This document shows positions 9,199 to 20,905 of a stretch of 64,000 bases of DNA, piece by piece (position 1 is the first letter of the stretch; every line of letters begins with the position of its first letter). Under the pieces are notes generated by a model. It did not search any database and had not been told where the DNA came from. It saw only the letters and a program-made list of their open reading frames with translations. The stretch is from assembly GCA_903884655.1 (NCBI GenBank), contig CAISFO010000044.1, positions 1 through 64,000 on the forward strand, given 5' to 3'. This stretch comes from an uncultured Holophagaceae bacterium. Lineage in GTDB: Bacteria > Acidobacteriota > Holophagae > Holophagales > Holophagaceae. The position numbers and the translations under genes are program-made.

Positions 9199-9510
9199 TC
9201 AATCCTCGTGGGGCTTACTGAAGGCGTACATCGCGACGATCACCACATAGACCAGGGCCAGGGCCCCGACGACATAGCTGAACACCGGACTGGTCTTGGA
9301 GACGGTGTTGAACTGCTGGACGAAAGGCCCCCTGGTTGCATGGCCAACATCGCCGTAGATCTGCAGGAAAAGGTAGGCCACGCAGCCAAGCCCGATGATC
9401 GGGATGACCAGCTTCAGGAACCCCGGGGCATCGGTTCCCTTGCGTTCCTGCATCCAGCCATCCGCGTAGTCCTTGAGCTCTTCCTTGCCTTTCATATTCT
9501 GCTCGCTCAT
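9199..9510 (-). CDS. Two-helix membrane protein of the cbb3 operon
   Basis: The 103-residue protein has a charged N-terminus (about 1-30), a helix around 33-53, a short exposed stretch and a second helix around 75-97. The segment YADGWMQERKGTDAPGF before the first helix loosely recalls the cytoplasmic start of CcoP/FixP (YDGIxExDNPxPxW), but there is no heme motif. It overlaps the preceding small gene as ATGA and is 4 bp from the flavoprotein gene. It may be an extra oxidase subunit replacing the membrane part of CcoP; the likeness is weak. Confidence 0.7.
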   Translation of the reverse strand: MSEQNMKGKEELKDYADGWMQERKGTDAPGFLKLVIPIIGLGCVAYLFLQIYGDVGHATRGPFVQQFNTVSKTSPVFSYVVGALALVYVVIVAMYAFSKPHED

Positions 9511-9689
9511 GGGTTTCTCCTGGGTGTTTCGTCTTCTTCGAACATCTGGTACTTCGCGTCCTCGCCCTTGTCGCCCCAGTAGCCGTCCCGCCTGGACCGG
9601 ATGAAGAAATAGACGGCCAGGCAGAAGGACAGGAAGAAGAAGAGGTAGGCGAAATAGACGCTGGGGTAGGTGTAGTCCGTGGGGGCCAT
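9507..9689 (-). CDS. CcoS/CcoQ-like small single-span protein
   Basis: The 60-residue protein has one N-terminal helix (about 12-30), followed by RRDGYWGDKGEDAKYQMFEED. The helix, basic residues and acidic KYQMF-type tail resemble CcoS/FixS, while its position right after ccoO is that of CcoQ. A related peptide is encoded at the head of the operon (15239-15442), which has SEDTKYQVF at the same place. It starts 4 bp after the ccoO stop and overlaps the next gene by 4 bp. Confidence 0.7.
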   Translation of the reverse strand: MAPTDYTYPSVYFAYLFFFLSFCLAVYFFIRSRRDGYWGDKGEDAKYQMFEEDETPRRNP

Positions 9690-9693
9690 GGGA

Positions 9694-10263
9694 CTACTTC
9701 TCGTAGTCGTTGGCCGGACGCCAGTCCTTGCCGCGGCCGAGGTTCTGCATGTAGGCGATGAGGGCGCTGAGCTCCGCGGGGTCGTTCGCGATCCAGGGGA
9801 AGGGCGGCATGATGGAGCCCTTCACAAGATCCCGGGGATTCTTGAAGTGGGTCTTGTGCCACTGGGTGTCGTACTTGCCGCCGATGCGGGCCAGATCCGG
9901 ACCCGTGCGCTTGGTGCCGAACATGTGCGGATCGTCGTAGACGAACTCGTCCGGCGTGGAGATGGGGGCATCGACCCCGCGCCAGCCATAGCGCTTGGTG
10001 TCGGCCAGGAGGGTGCGGATCTGCTGGGTATGGCAGTACCAGCAGCCTTCGCGGACGTAGATGGCCCGCCCCTTCTTCTGGAGGTCGTTGAGCGGCACCA
10101 CCTTGCCGGTGATGCCCTTGGCGGGGTCGTGGTTCTCGAAGGGCTTGCCCCAGCTGGTATCCACCAGGGGTGGCACCACCGTGGTGAGGATGCCACCGAT
10201 GAAGAACAGCACGAGGGAGATCCCGATGGCCCAGAGGGCGTTGTTGTCGGCTTTCTTGAACAT
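9694..10263 (-). CDS. ccoO: cbb3-type cytochrome c oxidase monoheme subunit II (CcoO/FixO)
   Basis: The 189-residue protein has an N-terminal membrane anchor (about 11-31) and a single heme c site CWYCH at residues 74-78. The conserved CcoO stretches TQQIRTL and RTGPDLARIGGKY follow, with the methionine ligand region IMPPFPW. CcoO takes electrons from cytochrome c and passes them to the CcoN heme-copper centre. It follows ccoN by 20 bp in the same operon. Confidence 0.93.
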   Translation of the reverse strand: MFKKADNNALWAIGISLVLFFIGGILTTVVPPLVDTSWGKPFENHDPAKGITGKVVPLNDLQKKGRAIYVREGCWYCHTQQIRTLLADTKRYGWRGVDAPISTPDEFVYDDPHMFGTKRTGPDLARIGGKYDTQWHKTHFKNPRDLVKGSIMPPFPWIANDPAELSALIAYMQNLGRGKDWRPANDYEK

Positions 10264-10283
10264 GGTCGCGCTCCTTTCTGCGG

Positions 10284-11678
10284 CTAGGCGGCCGCTTCCT
10301 CATTGGCGCCCATGACGGTGGCCAGAATGTTGTAGGCGAACATCACGATTCCCACGAACATCAGGATTCCGGACACGAACCGGACGATCCAGATGGGCTT
10401 GAGGGCGATGACGGTGTCGATGAAGGGGATGCTCCAGTTGTTCCACTGCCAGCCCTGCCAGAAGCCGCCCAGCCAGAGGGTGGTGAAGAAGCCCAGGCCG
10501 CCGATCATCAGCATCCAGTAGCTCCAGTTGGCCAGGGACTCGGAGAACAGGGGCTTGCCCCAGAGCTTGGGCACGGTGAAGTAGGTGCCGGCGATGGCCA
10601 GGAAGCTGAAGCAGCCCAGCACGGCCATGTGGGCGTGGCCGGGGATCCAGTCGGTCTTGGAGACGATGGCGTTCACGGTCCGAAGGCTGTGCATGGGCCC
10701 CTGGAAGCAGGTCAGGAGGTAGAACACGATGCCGGACATGAGGAACTTGAGGGGCACGCTCTCGCGGAGCTGGTGCCACTGGCCCTTCATGGTGGCGAAG
10801 AGGTTGTAGACGACGGCCCACACGGGGATGAGCAGCATCAGCGAGAAGGCGATGGCGATGGTCTGCAGCCACTGGGAGATGGGCCCATGGATCATGTGGT
10901 GGGCGCCGGTCCAGACATAGACGAAGGCCAGGGACCAGAAGCCCACCATGGACAGCTTGTGGCTGTAGAGCGGGGTGTTCGAGGCCCGGGGAATGAAGTA
11001 GTAGGCGACGCCCAGACCGATGGGCGTGAAGATCAGGCCCACGGCGTTGTGCACGTACATCCAGTTCAGGTTGGCCTGGTTGGTGCCGGTGGTGAACAGG
11101 GTGGCGAAGTTGCCGGTGAGGTAGACGAAGGCCGTCCAGAGAACGCAGCCCATGGTGTACCAGATAGTCACGTACATGGCCTGGTGCTTCCGACTGGCCA
11201 CGGTCATCAGGATGTTGAGGCCGAACATGATCCACGCCACCACAACCAGGATGTCGAGGTACCAGGGGAGCTCGGCGTACTCCCAGCCCTGGTTCTGACC
11301 GGCCAGGAGGGTCACGACCGCGCCCAGGATGATCACATTCCAGAGGGCCGCCGTGGCGACGCCGAGCTTTTCGCTCCAGAGCTTCACGCCGCAAAGTCGG
11401 GGGATGATGTAGTAGGCGAGCCCCATGTCGGCGGCCAGCAGCCAGCCGAAGAGCATGCCATTCACGTGGAGGGGCCGGAGGCGCCCGTAGGTGAGCCAGG
11501 ACATGGTGCCCATGAGGTCGGGCCACACGAACTTGGCGGCGATGATGACGGCGATGATGCCCACGATGAAGAAGTAGGTCACCGAGCTCACCAGGAACCA
11601 CTTGGCGGTGGCATCGTCATGGACGAGGGACCCTGCGGGTACCACTCCCCCTTCGGCCTTACTGAACTGCGCCTGCAT
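10284..11678 (-). CDS. ccoN: cbb3-type cytochrome c oxidase catalytic subunit I (CcoN/FixN)
   Basis: The 464-residue protein has about 12 transmembrane segments and the heme-copper oxidase histidine pattern ([11 protein letters not shown] in an early helix, [11 protein letters not shown] for CuB ligands, [10 protein letters not shown] in a later helix). It reduces O2 to water at the high-spin heme/CuB site and pumps protons. The chosen ATG at 11678 ([10 protein letters not shown]) follows a strong AAAGGAGG ribosome-binding site. An upstream in-frame extension lacks membrane-protein character and lies inside the preceding gene. The start overlaps the end of the heptaheme cytochrome gene by 20 bp. 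Confidence 0.95.
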   Translation of the reverse strand: MQAQFSKAEGGVVPAGSLVHDDATAKWFLVSSVTYFFIVGIIAVIIAAKFVWPDLMGTMSWLTYGRLRPLHVNGMLFGWLLAADMGLAYYIIPRLCGVKLWSEKLGVATAALWNVIILGAVVTLLAGQNQGWEYAELPWYLDILVVVAWIMFGLNILMTVASRKHQAMYVTIWYTMGCVLWTAFVYLTGNFATLFTTGTNQANLNWMYVHNAVGLIFTPIGLGVAYYFIPRASNTPLYSHKLSMVGFWSLAFVYVWTGAHHMIHGPISQWLQTIAIAFSLMLLIPVWAVVYNLFATMKGQWHQLRESVPLKFLMSGIVFYLLTCFQGPMHSLRTVNAIVSKTDWIPGHAHMAVLGCFSFLAIAGTYFTVPKLWGKPLFSESLANWSYWMLMIGGLGFFTTLWLGGFWQGWQWNNWSIPFIDTVIALKPIWIVRFVSGILMFVGIVMFAYNILATVMGANEEAAA

Positions 11679-13473
11679 TCTGGCCTCCTTTCGGTTTCGA
11701 GTTGATGCTGCGGATGAAGTTGACGAGGTCGCCCGCGTCGTTGTTCGTGAGTCCATCGTTGATCCAGGACGGCATCGCCGTGCCCTGGACGCCATACAGG
11801 ATTGATTCCAGGAGGCGCCGGTCATCGACGCTGTTCACAAAGAAGGTGTTCCGCAGGTTGCGGGGCTTGGGCAGGATGTCCAGGGAGTTGGGGCCCTTGC
11901 CATCGGCCTTCTTGCCGTGGCACCCGGCGCAGCGGTTGACGAAGAGGGTCTCGCCCCGAGACACGGATTCCTGGCTCATGGCCACGGGGTTCTTGGCCGG
12001 GATTTCGCGGGCCTTGAGCTCCCGCCGGGGTTCCTTGGTGAAGGTGGTCTGGATGTGACCCAGCACGGCCTTGGCCTGCTCTTCGCTGAGGACCTTGCCC
12101 CAGGCCGGCATGGAGGTGCCAGCCACACCGTTGCGGATGGAGGCCACCAGCCGTGCTTCCGGCTTGGAATTCATGAAGCCGGACTTAGTGAGGTCCCGGG
12201 GGAAGGGATCCAGGTGCTCGGCAATGGGTCCCTGGCCGTCGCCCTTCTCGCCATGGCAGCGGAGACAGAGGGCCTTGTAGATCGCGTCGCCCTGGGCGGG
12301 AGCCGGACTGCCCTTGAGGGTGAGCAGGTAGGCGGTCATGGCCTTGAACTCGTCGTCCGTGAAGCGGAAGGCCGGCATGATCGAATCGGGCATGGTGGAC
12401 TTGGGGTTCTTGAAGTGCTCGTAGATCCAGGGGCCGTCCTTCTCAAGGCCCTCGTAGCTGAGATCCGGGGCGATGCCGCCATCCCGGTCGCCCAGCTTGT
12501 GGCAGGCGGTGCAGGCGCGGTCCAGGACCAGCTTCTCGCCCTGCTTGAGCATCTCGGCGGGGTTGATCTGCACCGGCTTGATGGTCGCCTGGACCAGCTC
12601 GGCGCCGCCCGTGAGCTTGACCTTGAAGCGCTGGATCTCGGTCTCGGCGAAGTTGCGGCCCTTGCGGCTCTTGAGGAAGATCACGAGGGCCTTGATGTCC
12701 TCTTCCTTCAGGTTGAACTTCGGCATGATCGAAGTCGCCAGGATGCTCTTGGGATCGGCGATGCGGCCCCAGAGGTAGTCGAGCTTCCACTTCTTGCCCA
12801 CATCGGAGAGATCTGGGCCGATGGTGCCGTCCGAGAGCCCTTCGATGCGGTGGCAGCCGTAGCAGTTGGAGCTGAAGAACAGGCCCCGCCCCTTGGTCAC
12901 CAGGGCCGTGCCCGGGAAGGCTGTGTCCGTGTGGCACTGGGCGCAGTTGGCCTGCATGTATTCCTTGCCCTTTAGCTTGGGCGCGAAATCCTTCCGCCAG
13001 TTCTCCTGGGTGGCATAGCCCAGCAGGGGATCCGGCCAGTACTCGTCCTTGCCGTGGCTGTACTCGGGTTCCAGGCCCCGGCCCTGCCCGTCGTGGCAGA
13101 CCGTGCAGCCGAATTCGGAGAACTTGTGCCGCCGCTCCCACTTGCCGTTCTTCTGCTGGTCGCCCAGGGCAGGAGAGTAGGGATGCGTCTTCACCGGTTC
13201 CGCATAGGACCCGAAGCGCGGGTCATCGGTGGCAATGTGGCAGGTGGTGCAGCGGTCCACCCGGGTCTCGCCGAAATTGCTGACCACGATCTGTTCGATG
13301 CGGGGCTTGCGGCCATTGAGCGCAGCCCGTTCGGCATCAGTCTTGGCGAAGACCCTGGCCTGGTCGAAATAGGTGTGCTGGTTCCGCTCCCACTGGTGGC
13401 CGAACTGGTTGTAGAACACCACCCCGTGGATCACGAGGATGAAGAAGGTGCCGATGGCGAGTGCCAGTCTCAT
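11659..13473 (-). CDS. Membrane-anchored heptaheme cytochrome c linking bc complex and cbb3 oxidase
   Basis: The 604-residue protein has an N-terminal signal/anchor helix (1-20) and seven CXXCH motifs, at about residues 75, 123, 177, 204, 321, 403 and 515. The first three lie in a compact N-terminal part. The last four each head a mono-heme cytochrome c fold followed by a methionine-proline ligand motif (SIMPKF, SIMPAF, TSMPAWG, TAMPSW). It lies between cytochrome b and ccoN, where c1 and CcoP functions would be expected and are absent. It probably carries electrons from the Rieske centre to CcoO/CcoN on the outer face of the membrane. Its 3' end contains the ccoN ribosome-binding site. Confidence 0.9.
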   Translation of the reverse strand: MRLALAIGTFFILVIHGVVFYNQFGHQWERNQHTYFDQARVFAKTDAERAALNGRKPRIEQIVVSNFGETRVDRCTTCHIATDDPRFGSYAEPVKTHPYSPALGDQQKNGKWERRHKFSEFGCTVCHDGQGRGLEPEYSHGKDEYWPDPLLGYATQENWRKDFAPKLKGKEYMQANCAQCHTDTAFPGTALVTKGRGLFFSSNCYGCHRIEGLSDGTIGPDLSDVGKKWKLDYLWGRIADPKSILATSIMPKFNLKEEDIKALVIFLKSRKGRNFAETEIQRFKVKLTGGAELVQATIKPVQINPAEMLKQGEKLVLDRACTACHKLGDRDGGIAPDLSYEGLEKDGPWIYEHFKNPKSTMPDSIMPAFRFTDDEFKAMTAYLLTLKGSPAPAQGDAIYKALCLRCHGEKGDGQGPIAEHLDPFPRDLTKSGFMNSKPEARLVASIRNGVAGTSMPAWGKVLSEEQAKAVLGHIQTTFTKEPRRELKAREIPAKNPVAMSQESVSRGETLFVNRCAGCHGKKADGKGPNSLDILPKPRNLRNTFFVNSVDDRRLLESILYGVQGTAMPSWINDGLTNNDAGDLVNFIRSINSKPKGGQNAGAVQ

Positions 13474-13483
13474 GTCGCGCTCC

Positions 13484-14776
13484 TCACCAGGGGGTCACGA
13501 AGGCCCAGTTGGCCCCGCGGAAGAAGGTGCCGATGATCACGAAGATGATGTTCGCCACCACGAAGGTGATGAAGATCGTGTTCGCCAGCAGACGGTCCCG
13601 GGAGAACCACTTGCCCACGCCCTTGGGTCCCCGGTCGAGGTACGGCGTCCCCAGGAGCAGGAGCACGAAGATGCCGGGCACGCCGATGCCGCCCCAGAAG
13701 GCCGAATAGCTGACCATTTCCTGCAGGCCGAGGAAATACCAGGGGGCCTTCGCGGGGTTCGGCGGATGCAGGGCGTTGACCGGCTCTTCCAGAGGCGCGT
13801 TGAAGAGCAGCGAGAGGATCAGGATCGCGGACAGGGTCACGACGAAGGTGAACAACTCCGCCAGGAAGAGGTTGGGCCAGGAGAACACGGTGTTGTCGGG
13901 GATCTGCCCGACCTTGGTCAGAGGTCCGCGCACCAGACCCTGGAAACCATAGACTTTCTTGGGCTCCAGGACCGAGGCCTTGGGAGCAGAGGAAGTCTCC
14001 ATGGGTTCGAGGGTGACCTTGGGGTCTGCATCTTCGGGTCGGGAGAGGCCGCCATCCTTCCGGATGCGCCAGAAGTGGATGGCGATCATCAAGGTGAGGA
14101 TGGCCGGCAGCACCGCCACGTGGAGCACGTAGAAGCGCAGCAGGGCCTCCTGACCCACGCTGGTGCCGCCCATGAGCAGGAACTGGATGTCCTTGCCGAT
14201 GACGGGGGCGTAGCCGGCGATGGCGGTGCCTACGGTGATGGCCCAGAAGGCCAGCTGATCCCAGGGCAGCAGGTAGCCGGTGAAGCTCATGAAGAGCGTC
14301 AGCAGGAAGAGGATGACGCCCACCACCCAGTTGAATTCCCGGGGCTTCTTGTACGAGCCCGTGAGGAACACCCGGCAGAGGTGCAGGAACACCACGGCCA
14401 CCATGCCGTGGGCCGCCCAGCGGTGCATGTTCCGCAGCAGGGTGCCGAAGGCCACGGAGCCCCGCAGGTCCAGCATCCGATCGTAGGCCTGGGTGGTGGA
14501 GGGCACGTAGTAGAACATCAGCAGGATGCCCGACACGATGAGGATCACGAACAAGAAGAAGGAGATCAGGCCAAGGCCGAAGGTATAGGCGGGCCGCAGC
14601 GAGTTCTTGTGCACCTTCACCGGGTGGATGTGCAGGAAGAAGTTCGTGAAGCTGGTGGCCGACCGCTCCAGGTCATTGGACGGCAGGGGGTTCCGGAAGA
14701 TGGAGCTCCAGACGTTCCTGGGAATGTCCATCAGGGTGGCCAGGAAGGAGGTTTTGGGGGCAGTTGGGCGGCTCAT
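13484..14776 (-). CDS. Cytochrome b of the quinol:cytochrome c oxidoreductase (bc complex)
   Basis: The 430-residue protein has the two histidine pairs for b hemes in the N-terminal four-helix part (HRWAAHGM and [18 protein letters not shown]) and a C-terminal part with [14 protein letters not shown], which corresponds to the quinol-site PEWY region of subunit IV. Cytochrome b6-like and subunit-IV-like parts are thus in one chain. It oxidises quinol together with the Rieske protein. A charged loop of about 60 residues after the fourth helix (around 236-295) joins the two halves. The ATG overlaps the Rieske stop as ATGA. Confidence 0.93.
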   Translation of the reverse strand: MSRPTAPKTSFLATLMDIPRNVWSSIFRNPLPSNDLERSATSFTNFFLHIHPVKVHKNSLRPAYTFGLGLISFFLFVILIVSGILLMFYYVPSTTQAYDRMLDLRGSVAFGTLLRNMHRWAAHGMVAVVFLHLCRVFLTGSYKKPREFNWVVGVILFLLTLFMSFTGYLLPWDQLAFWAITVGTAIAGYAPVIGKDIQFLLMGGTSVGQEALLRFYVLHVAVLPAILTLMIAIHFWRIRKDGGLSRPEDADPKVTLEPMETSSAPKASVLEPKKVYGFQGLVRGPLTKVGQIPDNTVFSWPNLFLAELFTFVVTLSAILILSLLFNAPLEEPVNALHPPNPAKAPWYFLGLQEMVSYSAFWGGIGVPGIFVLLLLGTPYLDRGPKGVGKWFSRDRLLANTIFITFVVANIIFVIIGTFFRGANWAFVTPW

Positions 14777-15264
14777 AGGGTCAGGTAGCTCCCAGGTGCG
14801 ATTTCAATGTCCTTGTCCACTTCGATCTCGCCGTTGGGCGCGAGGGTGATCTGGAACCAGGGCAGCGGCCGCGGGGCCGGGCCGCCCGTCACGTTGCCGT
14901 CCTGGTCGAAGCGGGAGCCATGGCAGGGGCAGGCAAAGCCGGTGTCGGCCGAACCCACCGTGCAGCCCAGGTGGGTGCAGGTGGTCGAAATGGCCGCCAG
15001 CCGGGCTCCGTCTCGAACGATGCAGATGCCACGGGAGGCCAGGATGGCCCGAGTGCCCTCGGGGAAGTCCTCGGGCTTGCCCACACTGAAGCGCTGGGGC
15101 TGGCCGTAGGTGGCCCGGGGCTTGATGAACACGAAGTTGGAAACAGCGCTGAGGGCGGCAGAGCCGAACAGGCCGGCACCTGTCAGCCAACCGAGCATCT
15201 TCCGGCGGGACGTCTTGCCCCCGTCGGAGTCCTCTCCGCTACTTCGCTTTAGATTGACTGCCAT
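14773..15264 (-). CDS. Rieske 2Fe-2S protein of the bc complex
   Basis: The 163-residue protein contains both Rieske cluster motifs, CTHLGC and CPCHGSRFD, and the [10 protein letters not shown] finish typical of this family. The N-terminus has a twin-arginine-type sequence ([16 protein letters not shown]), which fits folded export by Tat and anchoring by the uncleaved helix. It passes electrons from quinol to the cytochrome c partner, here presumably the heptaheme protein. The ATG at 15264 has an AGGAGAAGG ribosome-binding site lying inside the preceding small gene (26-bp overlap). Confidence 0.94.
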   Translation of the reverse strand: MAVNLKRSSGEDSDGGKTSRRKMLGWLTGAGLFGSAALSAVSNFVFIKPRATYGQPQRFSVGKPEDFPEGTRAILASRGICIVRDGARLAAISTTCTHLGCTVGSADTGFACPCHGSRFDQDGNVTGGPAPRPLPWFQITLAPNGEIEVDKDIEIAPGSYLTL

Positions 15265-15442
15265 CGGCCTTCTCCTGAGTGGGTTTCAACCGTTCCTTGT
15301 CCTGCCTGTCCGACCAGAAGACCTGGTACTTGGTGTCCTCGCTGTTTTTCATCCAGTCCCGCTTCACGGCATAGATGAACAGGAAGGCCGCCGCGGACCC
15401 CATCGCCAGGCTGGCTGCGATCGGGATCCAGGTGAATTCCAT
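15239..15442 (-). CDS. CcoS-like small membrane protein heading the bc-cbb3 operon
   Basis: From the ATG at 15442 ([20 protein letters not shown]) this is a 67-residue protein with one helix followed by [20 protein letters not shown] and a charged tail. The pattern helix, basic residues, acidic patch, aromatic-hydrophobic pair matches CcoS/FixS, which is needed for cofactor insertion into cbb3 oxidase. A longer frame from 15538 adds a low-quality extension and is not favoured. It is the first gene of the operon, overlaps the Rieske gene and has a relative at 9507-9689. Confidence 0.7.
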   Translation of the reverse strand: MEFTWIPIAASLAMGSAAAFLFIYAVKRDWMKNSEDTKYQVFWSDRQDKERLKPTQEKADGSQSKAK

Positions 15443-15539
15443 GGGAGCGCCCTTCAAGGCTTGGGTTCTAGCGGTGGGTTTTGGATCGATGGGTGGAGAT
15501 TGGAGTCGGAAATGTAAGCCAGAAGATGCATGAGTCACG

Positions 15540-15840
15540 TTTCATTGAATTCGATTTACCAGCATCTGAAGTGTGACGAGGAGCACAATAACCAAGTTAC
15601 CTATAATAAACTATTTACATATTTTTTACTGTAGGGAGGCAGTTCGTTATTTGCCGCTTTTAGTTTATAAAAAATATCATTACTATTTAATATTTCAATT
15701 TTTACATATACATCTGTTTTTTGATTTATAGCTTGAGAATAAACAATGACATAAAAACATAATATTGTTCTATCACTGTCTATACATGCTTACTAACTCT
15801 TTATTTGTTTCAACTTTTATCTGTGGCAAATACAAAGGGA
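15540..15840. other. AT-rich intergenic region upstream of the respiratory operon
   Basis: About 300 bp with very low GC content (long A/T runs such as ATATTTTTTACTG and TTTATAAAAAATATC) stand out in an otherwise strongly GC-rich window. No convincing gene is present; short frames here lack ribosome-binding sites. The stretch separates the divergent respiratory operon from the hypothetical gene at 15924. It may hold UP-element-like or curved promoter DNA for the respiratory operon, or be a remnant of foreign DNA. No clear FNR-type palindrome was seen. Confidence 0.6.
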
Positions 15841-15923
15841 AGGCAAAATCCACCGAGGTTCCCTGCCGCCCCTGGACCCCGTTTGGCCTCGCCCTACACT
15901 GTCCGAACCCTCCCGGAGCCCCC

Positions 15924-18622
<2,699 letters not shown>

Positions 18623-18630
18623 ATGTTTGC

Positions 18631-18688
18631 CACGGATAAACACGGATGAACACGGATGCGGCATCATCTGTGTTCATCTGAGTTCATC
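18631..18688. repeat. 10-bp tandem units folded as a long imperfect hairpin
   Basis: Three tandem 10-bp units (CACGGATAAA, CACGGATGAA, CACGGATG) are followed after a short loop by their imperfect reverse complement (left arm 18635-18658, right arm 18665-18688, 24 nt each). The unit resembles that of the hairpin at 3230-3335, so both belong to one dispersed repeat family. It fills the gap between fadH and the YcaQ-like gene and could act as a terminator or an RNA-stabilising structure. Confidence 0.7.
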
Positions 18689-18707
18689 AGTGGCTGATTC
18701 CATTCCC

Positions 18708-19883
18708 ATGATCCCTTCCACCGCCGCCCAGCGCCTCCTCCTGGGCGCCCAGGGGCTCCTTGATGATCCAACCCGGCGGGTCACCACGGCCTCGCTGCAG
18801 GTCCTCATCGAGCGGCTGGGGTTCGTGCAGGTGGACACCATCAACGTGCTGGCCCGGGCCCATGACCTCACGCTGTTCAGCCGCCTGGACGGCTACCTGC
18901 CGGAGCAGTTGAGGAAACTGCTGGAGGACAAGCGGAGCCTCTTCGAAGGCTTCACCCACGACGCCTCCGCCGTCCCCACGGCCTTCTTCCACCACTGGAA
19001 GCCACGGTTCGCCCGCGACCGAGCGCGCATCCAGGCCCACGCCTGGTGGCAGTACCACTTCCGTGGCACCGACGGCGCCCAGGTGGTGAAGGACGTGAAA
19101 GCCCGCATCGAACAGGAAGGTCCCCTGAAGTCCTCGGACTTCGAGCACCCGGAAAAGCGCGGGCCCTGGTGGGGCTGGAAGCCGCAAAAGGCCGCCCTGG
19201 ATTTCCTGTGGCGGAGCGGCGAGCTGATGATCCCGCGGCGCGAGGGGTTCCAGAAGCTCTACGACCTGACGGAGCGGGTGCTTCCGGAACACCACGCCGT
19301 GCCCAGCCCCGACCCCGGCGAGCACCTGGAATGGGCCTGCGCCACCGCCGCCGAGCGGTTGTGGGTCTTTACAGCTAAAGAGCTGGCCGACTTCCTGGAC
19401 AGCATCGAGGCGGCCGAGGCCAAGGCCTGGTGCGCTGCTGCAGAAGCGGCGGGCCGCATCGTCTCCGTGAAGGTGGAAGGGGCCGATGGCGAGCTCCGTC
19501 CCAGCTACGCCGTGACGGACTGGGAGACCCGGCTGGCCCGACTCCCGGAGCCGACGGAACGCACCCGCCTCCTCTGCCCCTTCGATCCCATCCTCCGCGA
19601 CCGTACCCGGGCCCTGCGCCGCTTCGGCTTCGACTACCGCTTCGAAGCCTTCGTGCCCGAACCCAAGCGCCAGTACGGCTACTTCGTCATGCCCATCCTC
19701 GAAGGCGGGCGCCTGGTGGGGCGACTGGATCCCAAGCTCCACCGCGATCGCGGCCTGCTGGAGATCAAGGGGCTCTGGTGGGAACCGGGCATCAAGGCCA
19801 CCCGGACCCGGAAGCGTGCGCTGGACGAGGCTCTTGAGAGGCTGGCCGGCTTCGTGGGGGCCGGCACGGTTCAGCTCCCTTGA
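18708..19883 (+). CDS. YcaQ-like winged-helix DNA glycosylase family protein
   Basis: From the ATG at 18708 (MIPSTAAQRLLLGAQGLL) the 391-residue protein matches the YcaQ/AlkX family (HTH_42, winged-helix DNA-binding) in length and in stretches such as GFVQVDTINVLARAHDL near the start and RKRALDEALERLAGFVG at the end. Characterised relatives unhook interstrand crosslinks in DNA; whether this one does is inferred from the family. It follows fadH after the hairpin repeat and precedes the RpiR gene by 22 bp. A longer in-frame extension from 18399 overlaps fadH and is not supported. Confidence 0.82.
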   Translation: MIPSTAAQRLLLGAQGLLDDPTRRVTTASLQVLIERLGFVQVDTINVLARAHDLTLFSRLDGYLPEQLRKLLEDKRSLFEGFTHDASAVPTAFFHHWKPRFARDRARIQAHAWWQYHFRGTDGAQVVKDVKARIEQEGPLKSSDFEHPEKRGPWWGWKPQKAALDFLWRSGELMIPRREGFQKLYDLTERVLPEHHAVPSPDPGEHLEWACATAAERLWVFTAKELADFLDSIEAAEAKAWCAAAEAAGRIVSVKVEGADGELRPSYAVTDWETRLARLPEPTERTRLLCPFDPILRDRTRALRRFGFDYRFEAFVPEPKRQYGYFVMPILEGGRLVGRLDPKLHRDRGLLEIKGLWWEPGIKATRTRKRALDEALERLAGFVGAGTVQLP

Positions 19884-19905
19884 TGACCGCGCTATCCTGC
19901 ATCCC

Positions 19906-20748
19906 ATGTCTGCCACGAAGAATCCTCTGCTGAACCGCATCCACAGCGCCCAAGGGCTGTCCCCCAGTCAGCGGCAGATCGCCGACTGCCTCATCGCCAA
20001 CTTGAATGAGGCGGCTCTCTGGGGCGTGGAGGAATTGGCACAGAAAACACAGACGTGCGTAGCCACGGTGGTCCGTTTCGCCAAGAAGCTGGAGTATTCG
20101 GGCTACCTGGAAATGCGTAAGGCGCTGGTCACAGACGCCAAGAAACACTACCGACGAGGGGAACAGCTGCTCCAGGCCCCCGTGAAGGCGTCCGCAACGC
20201 TCCTGGAAGTGGCGCGAAGGGACCTGCGCAACATCGATACCCTGGTCAAGGCTGTGGATGAGAATCTCCTCCAGCAGGTGGTGAAACTGGTGAAGAACAG
20301 CCATTACCGCCTGGCGATCGGCGATGGCGTATCGGCCCTCATGGCCCGTCAGTTCGCCTATCTGCTGCTCAACATCGGCCTGCCCGTGATGGAGGGCAAT
20401 CCTGCAGACTTCGCCACCCAGGTCGGCATGCTTGGGTCGCAGGATCTCTTGATCGCCATCAGCATCAGCCCCTACTCGCAGGAGACCATCGACGCAGGGG
20501 CCTATGCCCGGAAACGGGGCATCCCCGTCCTGGCCTTCACGGACAGCAAGAACTCACCCCTGGTCAAGTCGGCCTCGCTGATTCTGCCCATCCCCGGGGA
20601 GAACCTGCTCTTTTCCCACAGCCTGACGGCCTTCGGCGTCCTGGCTCACGCCATTGCCACCTCCATCGCCAGCCAGGAGCCCCAGGTGGCCTTGAGCAAG
20701 ATGCGTGAAGTCGAGCGGGTGGCTCGGAAGAAGTTCACCAAGATCTGA
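19906..20748 (+). CDS. RpiR/MurR-family transcriptional regulator with SIS domain
   Basis: The 280-residue protein has an N-terminal helix-turn-helix of the RpiR type (about 1-75; LSPSQRQIADCLI, TCVATVVRFAKKLEYSGY) and a C-terminal SIS domain (about 120-255; AISISPYSQETIDAGAYARK). RpiR proteins usually sense phosphosugars, but the downstream genes here concern peptides. It directly precedes the TonB receptor and peptidase genes, so it is the likely local regulator of that locus, as repressor or activator. The ATG at 19906 lies 22 bp after the YcaQ-like stop. Confidence 0.88.
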   Translation: MSATKNPLLNRIHSAQGLSPSQRQIADCLIANLNEAALWGVEELAQKTQTCVATVVRFAKKLEYSGYLEMRKALVTDAKKHYRRGEQLLQAPVKASATLLEVARRDLRNIDTLVKAVDENLLQQVVKLVKNSHYRLAIGDGVSALMARQFAYLLLNIGLPVMEGNPADFATQVGMLGSQDLLIAISISPYSQETIDAGAYARKRGIPVLAFTDSKNSPLVKSASLILPIPGENLLFSHSLTAFGVLAHAIATSIASQEPQVALSKMREVERVARKKFTKI

Positions 20749-20834
20749 ACTCGCGACCGGTTCGCAACAGTCGACATTGGCGCAGTTTCCGAAATTCTGG
20801 CACTGGTTGGGTTGGTTCGTGAATGAAAAAAAAC

Positions 20835-20863
20835 TTGACTTCAATATAGCATAAGCATTATTT
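20835..20863 (+). promoter_or_regulatory. Candidate promoter of the TonB receptor/peptidase locus
   Basis: In an AT-rich part of the 157-bp gap after the RpiR gene, TTGACT (20835-20840) is followed after 17 bp by TTATTT (20858-20863). The -35 box is close to consensus and the -10 box weak. It lies about 43 bp before the receptor start codon, consistent with a regulated promoter under the adjacent RpiR protein. No clear palindromic operator was found. Confidence 0.35.
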
Positions 20864-20905
20864 TTTGGTCACCACTTCAACAATGTCCATCCTTTCGGAG
20901 GCGTG

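Noticed and set aside
15540-15600. FNR/ANR-type box for the cbb3 operon
   Set aside because: TTGAT-like half sites occur by chance in the AT-rich stretch, but no properly spaced palindrome was seen.
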